In this document: piece after piece, positions 1 through 12,200 of the stretch
Numbering within the stretch: the first letter of the stretch is position 1
Layout of the letters: every line of letters begins with the position of its first letter
NCBI GenBank assembly: GCA_025267735.1
Contig: CM046295.1
Coordinates: forward strand, 23,220,938-23,284,937
From: Mactra quadrangularis
Taxonomy: Eukaryota; Mollusca; Bivalvia; Venerida; Mactridae
Direction: 5' to 3'
Length of the DNA stretch: 64,000 nt
Program-made: the position numbers and the translations under genes
Notes under the pieces: model-generated
What the model saw: only the letters and a program-made list of their open reading frames with translations
Databases searched by the model: none
Told to the model about the DNA's origin: nothing

Positions 1-1324
1 GTTCAAGCAAAATGGGTGTTCAACCCATCTTAACAGACATTATTGCTGGCAATAAGGGGCATTAGTCAGTTATTTCCCATTGTATATTCTTCAAATAAGT
101 CGGTCCAATTAGGTCGATAACTTGGATTTTATCTTTACTTTTCAATATCAATTTGCCACAATTAATCTTAAAAACTTTTTTGATAATCATTTAATTTGTT
201 TGAAAATGAAGCTAAGTATTGTTAGGCTAAAGAACTACCTACATTTTATCACTTTTATCACTCATGTTAATATCTTAATTAACAAGAAAGTTCTTAGGGG
301 AAATATTCTATTATCCTTACATAGGACTTCAAAGATAAAATTCAAGGATTCCAACTGATAGGACGTACTTTCTGACTTTCCGTCCCTCATTGTTTTTGAC
401 TGTTTTTCTACAGTCCTTGAAATAAGGGGAATTCATTGCTGCCCGGAAAAAAACTTTCCATCCACATAGGTTGTCCGAGCTAGCAAATAGACTATATCCG
501 AAACTGGGGTTTCCCCTGCAATTTAAACAAACTTTCATCGTCAGAATAAAATGCATGTACATTAAAAATAGGATTTAATCCGTAGTGTGTGCTTTTCCGC
601 AAAAATGAGTTAAATTGTTTTTACCGTCTGTGCACAGACGGAAAACCCCACAGTTTGATGTCCGAATTAGCATTTGAACGTTCACGGTCAAACAGCTCAA
701 CAGGATAATCTTTCTTTTCAGGTGTGTAGTTGACCCTGGCACTACAATTACTTCTCAAGGAAATCACGAGACACGTTTTGTTTTCCAGACGTTCGAATTT
801 CCACAAGCACGTGATTCAGTGTATATTTATTGCAACGCAACTTATTGTGACGTAAATGACGTCACTGACAAGTGCACGCAAGTTTGTCACGGTACGCCAA
901 CTCTAATTGGGCGTGATTTGTCATTAAGTAATCGTGACACTATCTTGAATTTTAAGAAAAACTGATCATTCATACAGCAAGTTATTTTAATATGATTAAA
1001 ATGTATGCATGTAAACTTGTTTGAGTTATATGTTGATTAACTAATGGACATGAATCTTAAAATTTGCTCAGGTGGTCAATTATGAACAGGGTTTTCTTAC
1101 TTCCAGGTTTTCTTAATACCAGGAAAGAACTGTAAGTAATGCAAATAGATGAAAATATGAATATTTACTCAACATGTCTTTCGATACACTTCTCGGTGTT
1201 ACCTCACTTTTTTTTCAATCGGTACCTTCATATGTGATACTTAGCTATCTGAAGGAAATAAATATTTATCATAAAATATAGGACTTAAAACCATTGTAAT
1301 ACGGCTGCATTAATTGTTATCATC

Positions 1325-1393
1325 AATTGCTTTCGGCGCGATAAAACCTTTCTGTGTTGATGTGCCGTAAAACCCAAACAAACAAACCAATAA
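1325..1393 (+). mobile_element. SINE 3' tail relic
   Basis: The sequence around ATGTGCCGTAAAACCCAAAC, ending in an (ACAA)n-like run, matches the minus-strand relic at 9,086-9,150 and the tail shared by several SINEs here. Confidence 0.45.
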
Positions 1394-1904
1394 ACTTCAC
1401 GATAAATCAATTATGAATTGATGTAGATATGCATGTAATTATCGAGAAGATCAATAAATGGATATCAATGACGCAGTTGGTACAAATTAGAATAAAAAAA
1501 ACGTAACGGATTATAGAAGTAACCTGTTTCAAGATGGAACTCCCAAATTTCAATTTTAGGTACAAATGTAATTATTTGAAAACCATGGTAAATGCTTACA
1601 AACATGAACATTATTTAGCAAAGACTAAATTTATAGAACAATACTCTGTTCCAAAATAAATAGTAGAAATTTAATTGAAAGTGAGTAAGTATCTCCATTT
1701 GATATGAACGTTGTGATGTTTTTAAATGTCTATAAGAATAATTGCAAACATAATTTAAAACTGCGACATGGTGAAAGCACTAGAAAAAGAGTTAGCTACA
1801 AGTCGATATGCAAAATGTCTAGATTCGTGTCAATTATTTAAATAATTGCAATCTGATTAAGGACGAGCTTAAGACACTTATGATGTTTAACTTTGGTCTT
1901 TCTG

Positions 1905-2036
1905 AGATTCCTAGATGTAAATTGGTACTGTGAGGGATCACTTGTCTGGTGGTGATTTCAATGTTCAGGGGTTATCGTTCATGACGGTACAGTCGGCTGA
2001 ACATGTACATGGAAACAGACTTTAAACTGCACTTTA
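1905..2036 (+). mobile_element. SINE fragment (type 3), 3' part
   Basis: It matches 26,880-27,000 over GTGAGGGATCAC, GTGATTT and GTCGGCTGAACATGTA. The tRNA-like head is missing. Confidence 0.55.
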
Positions 2037-2639
2037 ACGTTAAACTTTGAGGTCACGTCAAATGTAAGTGTCCGGAAAAATTTGGTTACGTTTTGGTTTT
2101 TTAAACTTTAGTCTTGGTTTAGAAGAATCTGGAATTGGTTTAGGAGAGGTAGATCTTGAAGTCGATCTGTTTAGTAGTTGTATTCGATCTTTAGCTGATT
2201 TCGAACAAAACTTTCCGACAAGAACCTGTGGCAAAGAGAAAAATAATATTATGTATAAAAGTAATTAGTTCGGCTATAATGGCTACTTGGTTACTGCGAA
2301 TTTTTTGCGATTGTTGAACATATCTAATTCTCAAATGTAAAATGTGAGAAGAAATATGTCCTTATCTTAATTTCATAGATTTTGATGGTCCTAATACAGA
2401 AACGTATTATACAGATTATATGGTTGAATTATCGTGAGTACAACTCGCCAATCTCTTGGCAAGAGTAAATAAGAATAGGGGGCGATATCTGTCAAAACGA
2501 AATGCATACAAGGACACAATTGGTCACAAAATCATTTTTATTAAAATGGTATGAAACAAGAATGTGTTTCTATTCCCTCAACTTAAAGATGAATATAAAA
2601 AATTGACACGCTCACACTATAAACCCAATAGCCTGTACT

Positions 2640-3130
2640 AACGAAAATTACAATTTAAACCACGCCGATATTGACAGGCCTATATAAAAATAATGTTATA
2701 TGCAAATTTTACTTACAATAATAAAAACACACGCCTTTATTAACAAGCCCTTATTAAAAAATGATGCAAATTTTACTTATAATAATTACAATTAAAACCT
2801 CGTCTAAATTGACACACCCTAAAATAGAAATATAATATATGCAAATTTATTCGCTATAATTACAAAAAACCCTCGCCCCTATTAACACGCACACATAATA
2901 AAAGGATAATATATTGCGAGCTTTGTGCAAAACGGTCGTTACTCAATATAAACTAACCTACGACCGTTTCGCGCTAAGCCCATGATATGCAAATTTCACT
3001 TGCAATAATTACAACCACAAAAAACCACGCCTTATATTTATACGCCCACATAACAACAAAATAATATAATTATGCAAATTTTACTTACAATTATTACAAT
3101 TAAAACCACTCCTATAATGACACCGACGTA
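2640..3130 (-). repeat. Tandem repeat containing copies of the gene A exon 14 donor
   Basis: About six diverged units of roughly 60-150 bp each contain, on the plus strand, a core like ATGCAAATTTTACTTACAA followed by ATTACAA..AAAACCACGCC. The rightmost unit (from 3,071) is the real end of exon 14 with its GTAAGT donor. Others lie near 2,700, 2,764, 2,838 and 2,987. The unit near 2,700 keeps GTAAGT; others have decayed to ATAAGT or GCAAGT. One unit holds a hairpin (AAACGGTCGT at 2,935 and ACGACCGTTT at 2,960). Confidence 0.7.
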
Positions 3131-3223
3131 CCAATGTTTCTCCATAAAGTCTATCAATGCTTCCAAGGAATCGCTTGAGAATAATAGTCTTTTAAGACTA
3201 CGGAATGGACCTTCTGGATCAAC
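3089..3223 (-). CDS. ADAM10-like: Gene A exon 14 (transmembrane helix)
   Basis: This 135-nt exon encodes [14 protein letters not shown], then [16 protein letters not shown], the first part of the membrane helix. It matches ADAM10 (VDADGPLARLKK...HWWAVLLMG). The donor ATT|GTAAGTAAA lies inside a tandem repeat that extends downstream to about 2,640. Confidence 0.85.
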
Positions 3224-6200
3224 CTGATTAAATACATGAACAGTTTGCTTTTGAAAACTAGCTATATATTTGGACAACCCTAAAATTACTTAGTAAATAC
3301 CCACAGTAAATGTTCAATTGAATGCGTACACATTCCTTTAATATGATAGTTCTTAGATTATTATGCTTGTTCGTGAAATTTGTACATGCGTCTTTTACCT
3401 TCGTATTTTTGAAAAGGTAATACGTATAACTATTTAGCTGTGGATACACCGTTATGTTGAACAAAATCGTTTGTTTTGTTTTGTTGGGTTTAACGCCGTA
3501 GCAACACAATGTACAGGTCATATTACGGCGGTCAGTCAACCTACTCACTCCTCCTGGAAAGGATAAATCTCTGGATTTAGCCGTTGAACAAAATAAAGTG
3601 TGTAGTTAAAATAGTGAATTCAATGTTCAATGATACATTCTATATTTAAATATGGTGTTTTGATGTTTCATACACACTTCAGACTTTAATATTTTGAAAT
3701 ATGTAATATGCGCATTGTATATGATTTATTGTGTAGGAAGATGTCACATCAATGAAATATATTTCAACTTATTGTCATACCTTCCTACAAACATTGAACA
3801 CATCACAATATCCTTTGTATTTGTTACATGGAGTACCAGGCAGTGATTTCCCTGTGGGTATATCGTCAAGGTCCTCAGAAGATCTATGATAAAACATTTA
3901 ACAAATACAATTTACACTAAAGTTCGTCCATGAAGATCTGGAATCTATTCGATTCTTTTCAAGATTTCAAAAATTGAAGGTGTAAATATCGATATAACAC
4001 CAGAAAATGTTTATTTAAATATTTTAACAAGAAACACGTTTATTTTTTAGCCAAACGTCTTACTTTATGGCTTCGTGAGTATTTTTACAACAGTATTGCT
4101 TTAAACATCTAAATGATGCAAATTTGCATTTCTCTCTTGTTGTACATGTAAACTATGAAACAAATTAGAGGAGAAGGGATGCTCCCATTATAGAATGTTC
4201 AAGGTAGGTTCACAGGATTTTCGGCTTTGCTTTGTTTTTGTTTGTTTTTGTTGAGTTTAACGCCAGAGCAACACATTATATAGGTCATATAACGGCGGTT
4301 AGTCAACCTACTCACTGTTCTTGGAAAGGCTCAATCTCTGGATTTAGCTGTTAACCAACCACTAAGCACATACAATCGTCAGTCACTGACAACTGCCCTA
4401 CATAATCAAAAATATTGGTTGGAAGGAGAATGGCCGTAGAAAAAATTCCATGACCAAGCTCAACGAAAGTATGCCCCGCCCGGGAATGGAACCCACGACC
4501 CCTCGATCAATAGACTTGCGTTCTATCAACTTAGCTAGCCCGGCGGTTTTCGTCTTTGCAAACGTATTATGGACTATTATATAATGAATAAACAAAACAA
4601 CGCACGTGCAGTTTCCACCATCCATACAACATAATGTACAAAGAAGTTCATTTTTCCAATCATCCACTGATGAACCTTTACAGTAACACTGTTCTCTTCC
4701 AAACGCCGCACAAACATCACCTGTACATTTCTAAAATATCACGAAAAAGTATAGTTTAGCTTTCCAAGCAAGCAACATTCAATTCCACATGTGTAAGTGT
4801 AAATAGATGAAGATCTAACTAAAAAGTATTACCTTAATGATTAGCATAGTAACAAGCATATAATAGTATCTCGTACATAAGTTGATTTTGATACGTTTCA
4901 TGGGTGCCAAGTCATTTAACCATGGAAACAGGAGGGAGGATGGCCGTAAGAATTGTTACATGATCACGCTCCACTAAATATAACCCCCTTCAGTTTCTTA
5001 CCCTCAGTAGACGTGTGTGCAAGCTAGCCGATCGGGCATGACTGCACGATAGGGTTAATAAATACTGAAATGCAGATTAGTACAGAAACGTCACATTTAA
5101 TTGTATGTTGTTTTTATCATAAAAGAACTATCACTTACACCATCCAAACAAACCATATGTTGTCCGTCTCTACCACACACTGAGCCGTTTCCAACATGAC
5201 TTGAAGCAGGACATACCACTGACGAGCCAGTTTAGAGAGTTAAGAAACACAACTTTGTCAATGCATAAAATGTTTGTTCATTGTTTTTAAACAACATAAG
5301 GAATACCAAAAACGACCTATCGATTGTCTTCGTCAAGACTACCTCGATATACTAAAATCAACCAATTAGCTTGTGTAAAAGGTGAGAAAATGTTAGTGAT
5401 GCTTTTCTTTTCGATTACTATAACCTATCATAAGGTTAGGAAATATTATGAAATTGGGTAAAATCATTTTGAAAATAAAAAATATACTTAAACAAATAAA
5501 CAAAAGCTACAGTTATAATTAGGGTAAGGAAAACATTTTAGCTAATTTGCTTTTCCGATGAAGCTTAACTGACATTAGGTCATAAAAAGTGATTGAACTG
5601 GGAAATCACTTCAATTGCATTATTATAAGGTGAGGAAAACGTGGGAGCTTATTTGCTTTGCCGATGGATATTACCCTTTGTAAATAAAAATTAAAAAAAA
5701 AAAACAAAAAAAAAACCAGTTTTCATGTAAAAGGATATGAGCAATATGAAGCACGTAAACAATCCGAAGAGTGTCGACACAACACTGTTGTATTAGAGTA
5801 CTGGCAATCTGCTTGACAACATATACCCTCACTTGGACTGAAATAAATAGAGAATCTGTGACCAGACGAAAGAAGGATTGAAAGTTAATGATTGTAGGAT
5901 GAGTACCTGCATTGAGAAGTTCCACTGTTATAAACATCAGTGTCAATAGTATTTGACAGGGAAAGGTCTTTAATATTAGAACTTACTACTCAAATGAAAC
6001 AATGGGACCTACAAATCGTCAAATTTTCGTCAAACGTTTTTACGACAAAGTCGACACAATGGTAAGATGCACCTTAAACGGATGTTGAAACTGCCATTAA
6101 AATAGGCAGACATCGTAAGCTGTACGTACAAACAAACCCTAAAAACCTTCGATCGATTAAGTTACACAAAGGTATGTCTTACCTACAAACTGACGTTGAT

Positions 6201-9200
6201 CTTAATGTACAAGGTGTTTCTACACCCGGCAAACTAGTATCATTTACTTGTGGATTACAGCAACTTTCCAGACATTCTTCCTCCCAGCCACAATCACATT
6301 CTTCACCATCTTCAACTATTCTATTACCACATAATGACACCGTATACTCTAAAATGTATAGACAACACATGTGGTTACTTTAAGTAATTAACTAGGTTGT
6401 GATTTATGAACATTTTCAGCATTTCTATTTCAGTGTCATCGTCATTATTGTTTTTCTGCATGACTTAATTTAAGCCACTACTATAAGTGGAAAAGGCACT
6501 ATTTGAAGAAAATCAATGCACAATTAAATATTTATTATATTTTTCTGATTTTAAATGGATACTTTCGTGGAGCTTTGTATTTGTAAAATGTCTACGGTCA
6601 TTCTCCCTCCTACTGCTGATTCCAAGTCATGGAGAGCTGTTGTCTGTCATTGTCGGAAATATGTTTAACAGCCTAAAAATTCCAGATATTACAATTTCAG
6701 GAACGGTAAGTTGACTGCGCACGTTATATAAGCTATAAAATGAGTTCCCATGGCGTTAAACACAACATCAAAACAAATATACTGAATGGCCCGAAAACAT
6801 TATATACATTCGGATAACATAGAATTTATTCGGTTGATCTGTATTTCGAATGATTTTGAATATTTTTATCGATTTCATCAACATCATTTTAAATGATATA
6901 GTTTCTTAGGATCGTCAAAATATTTACCAACAAAGCAACCATCATCTCCTCTCGCTTTCTCTGCAACAACAGGATGTATTTGCTTTATGCTACAACTAGA
7001 TAACTTGTAATTATTTTCTTTATGACCGGAAGTAGAACTTGCGTACATGACGTAATTTCCGCCTGGGTCGCCTGGCATGCATTCTACTGGGTCATGCTGA
7101 AAAATAGTACACACAAATTATTGGTTGTTTTTACAAATATTGTATTTTTAATCTTTTTATCAATAATATCACTTTTATGAAACAGGATATTTTTATTATT
7201 AAACATTAGACACACGATTTGTATTCAAATTTTGAATACACTCTTTCATTTCATTACTTTGTAACATTTCTAGCCTTCAGTTATGAAAGGTCGCTATGAT
7301 TGTATCAATTTATAAGGATACTAAACCCTTATAAATACAACGGTAGAAGGAAAAACATCATTTTGGTGCATTTCATAACTGGAATCCAGAAAGATATGTA
7401 AGCCCTAGGAATCGCATTCATGACTATTTGGTTCAAGGTGACAGTGAGCTTAACAGATGAGTGTTTAACTTGTTTGTAAACAGCTACAGGGACACCACAT
7501 GGGTTTTAGTATGTTATGTAATGCAACTCTACCCAATTTAATTCAAAGGTAACGAAATATTTACGAAAATGAAAGGAAAAGTATTGTATTTACATCTGCT
7601 CCTAAGCTGTGACCTAGTTCATGGGCAAATGTTGGGTAGGAAACTGCACTAGGTACATCTGAGCCATAATTTCTGAAGGTCAAAACACCAGTGTTCAAAC
7701 TCATCCCCTTACCATCGAATCTCTAAACAATATAGTAGTATAAAATTTCATTCAATTGTCAGAGGTGCATGTATTAACTTTCCGAGCAAAAAATACTCAC
7801 TACAGTACGTTTGTTCTCACTATCGATAAGAATAGTTATTTATATTTATGTACAGAGATTATCGAGCAGATGTTGAGTATTTAATTCAGCGTGTTTCATG
7901 TAAATGCCACTGAAAGTTAAATAAAATACTTGCATGTTCTGACAAGATAAAAGCTATTACCCCTGGTCATCGGGCTACTGGTATCTATCTATAAATCTCC
8001 CTGGGGAGTCTTTTAACTCCGCTTAGTGCAGCCGACACTTTGGTGCAACGGAATTATACCCCCCTCGCAGGTACCCATTTACACCTGGGTTAAGTGAAGC
8101 AATCGCAGGTAAATTTCTTGCTCAAGGAAATTAGCAGTGCCCCTGTTGGGGTTAAACCCCGGGACCTCTCGATCCCTAAGCGCGCGTCCTACCACTGGAC
8201 TACTGCTCCTACTTCAGAAAGCAAAGGAAGAAGAATATTATAAATAATCACCTTTAGACATAGTAAGAAATACGTGGTTATTTGTAATAATCTCTGAAAA
8301 ATGTTCAAAGTGCATTACTATATATTAACTGTATCAAAGTCATACACTACCTTGTGAGTTTCACAAACCCCACCGGCAACTGAAGAAGCCTCAACAGCAA
8401 TCCAAGCAAGACCTAACACACCATTGTTGAAATCTCTATTTGAGAATAAATACGATAAACAGAATCCATTGTAGTTGTCCTTTGAATGTATTGTAAGAAA
8501 ATAATCCACAGCGTAGTTGCCATCGTATCTATAATCACTATCAGTGGGATCGTCCCAAATTTTGATCTTCTTTATGATAAAACCAATATTGTCAGGCTTG
8601 CCACTTGCATCGAAGTCTGAAAATTTTGAAGAAGAATTATTAATACGCATGTCATTAATAATAGTTACAAAATTGATTATTCTGGATTTCCACTAGCGTT
8701 TAAGTCTGAACTACAATAATGAAGAAACTATTTTAATTGAAACTAAAAATAGTATCAATATGGTGCCCGCGGGTTTCACTTGCGAAGGAGAATGAATGAT
8801 TAAGAATGAATTTTAATACACTTGTTACTAAAAGATAGAAACAAAAATGCAGATTTAGGATATAGAAGAAATGGTACAGTTGTGCTAAATGCGACTCCAA
8901 GATAAAAATTTCAAAGTATGGTTTTCCTCTAACGTCAAAATCTAAAGCACAATATCGGAGCGATATCATTACACTCGTAACTAAAACAATAACAGTTAAT
9001 CTGTTGGCTTTCCATTTCCATCGTTGTCTGAAATACGATATTGAAGAAATTGTTATACCAATATAACTGAAAATAGTAATAAAAATGTTTGTTTGTTTGG
9101 GTTTAATGGCGCATCCACACAAAAAGGTTATATCACGCCGAAGTGACATAAATAATGGCATTGATATTTACATGCTTCAAAAAATACAAAATACAATATA

Positions 9201-12200
9201 GCAAAAAGAATCACACACATGTAACCAAATGATTATCTGGATTTCCACTCTCGTCAAAGCCTAAAGCATTAAAAATAATACATTCGTCACTGAAAAAGTA
9301 AAAAACAACGATATTATATGAAAAAAACCTCACCAATGTTATTGTATATACCATTAGCTGCCTGTACATGTCCAGATAATTTCTCAATAATTGTATCAAC
9401 TTCTCCATCATATTTCATGTAAAAAAGATGATCTACCTGAAACAACAGATGATAAAAACAAATAGCATTAGTAATATGCAAAGCACCAGATAGTTACGTA
9501 GCCGCCCGGCTAGCTCAGTTGGTAGCGCACAAGTCTACTGATCGAGGGGTCGTGGGTTCGATTCCCGGGCGAGGCATACTTTCGTGGAGTTTGATCATGA
9601 AATTATTTCTACGGCAATTCTCCTTCCTTCCAATGATTTTTAATTATGTAGGGCAGTTTTCAGTCACTGACAAAAGTATGCACTTAGTTGGTTAACAGCT
9701 AAATCCAGTGACTTAGCCTTTACAAGAGGAGTGAGTAGGTTGACTAACCGCCATTATATTACAAAAAGAATGTGATGCTACGGCGTTAAACCCTTCAAAA
9801 ACAAGCAAAACAAAACAAACAAACAAGCTAGTTACGTGGACCGTCTGATGACGATCCCGAAGTGGTGGTTTTGTTTCTTTGGCGGGCCGTACAAGCGTTC
9901 TTTATATGATATGTAAATGTTAACAGATTGTTGTTTCCAAGACACATTGATACTTAAGTGGATTTACCTGCGTACTCTCATATCAAATAGGACAGTTGTC
10001 AGCCAGTGGTGAGGTTATTATGCACAGTGCAAGATACAATAGCAGTTTAGCCTGAATTTGGACATATGGTATTACTTGTCAAATGTTTCTGTGATACTGG
10101 CCGTGTCTCTAAACAGTCGTAAATGAAATGATTTTGACAGTTGTAAAGTAAAACGTAGCGACCGTTTATGTTTTACTAGTAGCACGCGTCATTTGTCATA
10201 TAAAATCCTACCAATGCATATATGATGTTACGGACAAATAGTAAATATTTACTTGAATGTAAAGCTCGCAAATTTTCTTCCTTGGATCAACCGATCGTCT
10301 CTTTCTAATAGTCAGGTCATTCGCTTGGCTCACAAAATTATCATTAGTATAGGTTTCTCTCAAATATTGTTTGTTATACAGATTACCACCCTCAACGTCA
10401 GGTACCAACTTTTTCTGAGCATTTAAAAGTTTTGAATGAGCACAAAATGATTGCGACGTATTGTAGATGACATCAGAATGTTTATATATGATGGTATGAA
10501 AATCTGTAACGTCATTAAAATGATATGACGCACTCTCGATGTAAAATGTTTCATTTCGTGACATAATGCTTCCTTCGAAATGTCCTTCCTTCTTTAAAAC
10601 TCCTTGCATTTTTGAACCATCTTCTGTAAATCAAAATGGTATTTTCATAAAATATTAACAATTTCTGATAAATAAAGTTATACTTTGATCGCCTACCTAC
10701 ATATTTTATGGAATGAAATGTAAATTCTCTGAGTTAAATATATGTAATTGTTAAAACCATTCTCACTTTTATTGGACTACCCTCGTTTATGCAATTATCC
10801 TTCAATTTGTAACTGGATGCTTTTACTTAACATTCGTTATCCCCTGTTATCCCCTCTAAACAGCTATTACTGTTCTATGTTGTTTAAAACGTCTTATAAC
10901 AGTGATTTTATTCTAGTAGAACAACCTTATACATTTTAACTGCGTTCTTTAAAGTCTTTGAATGCGTCCTTCAAGTAAGTTCACAGAATTTTTTTATATA
11001 TTCAAAATACCATTTAGTGTTTGTAATTGTGTCAAAAAATTCATTACTATTATTTAAAGACAAACAGGCCTATATGTTGCAAGAAATATACAATAAAAGT
11101 CACAAAGACGCACTAAAATTGTCTTTACTGTGACAAACGGAGTAGATATTTACTATAAGTAACACCATCATTTGTAGTACTAGTTGTATATCAATTTGCA
11201 CTAAAACTGTCATTATCAGAACACTATTTTCCTGCTTCTAAAAATGTTTCCATACAATTTTGATATATTTAAAAAAGTTAATATTTAAGTAGAAATCTGT
11301 GAATGAGTACCGTTAAAAATACTGAAAAAATCACATAACCCTATTAAGCAACCAACATACCTAGGATTGTACCAGTGTATACTAAAGGTGGCCCAGGCTT
11401 TGATTGTCCATTACTTGTTTCCAGTAGGAAATCTGAATAAATGTGACCATTGTCTTTTCGTAGTATAGGTGTAAATGTCCTTAAAAGGATTTACAATAAA
11501 TACATGTATAATCATAACCATAGATAATAGTAATGACTGATGAAAAATATCAATTGTTATAGTAGAATGCCTTTGTGAAGTTTGGTCATGATGTAGTTTC
11601 AACGGACGCTTTTCTGCCTACCTCTGTATCAATTATGGCAGTACCCTTCCATGAAAATATGACCATTAAGAAGATAAATAGAGAAGTTTCCGGCTTTGTG
11701 GTAGATAGGTGAGTACTGGTTATAGACAAGGGTCCATGAAAGCTAGGTTAGATGCGCTGGACGACGTAAAATGATCTAAACCGTGTTGACGCGGCGTTAA
11801 ACCCAATAAAAATGGAAGTTGTCAGCCACTGGCAAGGATAAATGTATTTGGTACTTTGTTAAACGTTTGGGTACAGAGAATAAGGTCTAATTGCATGCCC
11901 GATGTAAATTTTATACAAGTCAAGTCAATCATCCGAAACCTTTATAGTCGAGTTTTATGTACCGATGTTTCCAAAGAACATACTTTTACAATGAGATGCT
12001 ATAATTAATAACTTGATAATTTTATAATTACCTTTCAAACGCTTTAAATTTGAATTTTAACATCGTTGATCTCTTGGTCACATGATGTTCTCGTAAATGC
12101 ACGTGATCATATTCCATGACGTCATAATGACGTATGAATGGTGAGCGAAGAGAAGCTGTGCGTAAAAATAAACAAGAATGACATGTTGTGACGGTAGATA

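Larger units (their letters stand above)
1..2640. other. Left flank, no gene recognised
   Basis: AT-rich DNA. It contains an 18-bp palindrome CCGTCTGTGCACAGACGG (624-641), TGACGTAAATGACGTCA (CRE-like, around 850), a SINE 3' tail relic (1,325-1,393) and a SINE fragment (1,905-2,036). The tail exon of gene A was looked for here and not found. Short minus-strand open frames at 329-806 show no recognisable protein. Confidence 0.5.

Noticed and set aside
621..806. Minus-strand frames at 329-562 and 621-806 as the tail exon of gene A
   Set aside because: Neither starts behind an acceptor in phase 0 with hydrophobic residues like VVIIG, and neither resembles the gene B tail.
6174..6383. Plus-strand frame of 69 codons
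   Set aside because: Shadow of gene A exon 9, which encodes the disintegrin Cys pattern on the minus strand.
9351..9352. Earlier GTATAT donor for gene A exon 5
   Set aside because: It would shorten the exon by six codons relative to gene B and is weaker than GTGAGG 18 nt on, which keeps the same phase and length.
9504..9577. Functional tRNA genes at SINE heads (also 14,377, 28,085, 59,141 and 60,897)
   Set aside because: A- and B-boxes are present, but the anticodon and acceptor stems do not pair properly, and each is joined to a SINE body and tail.
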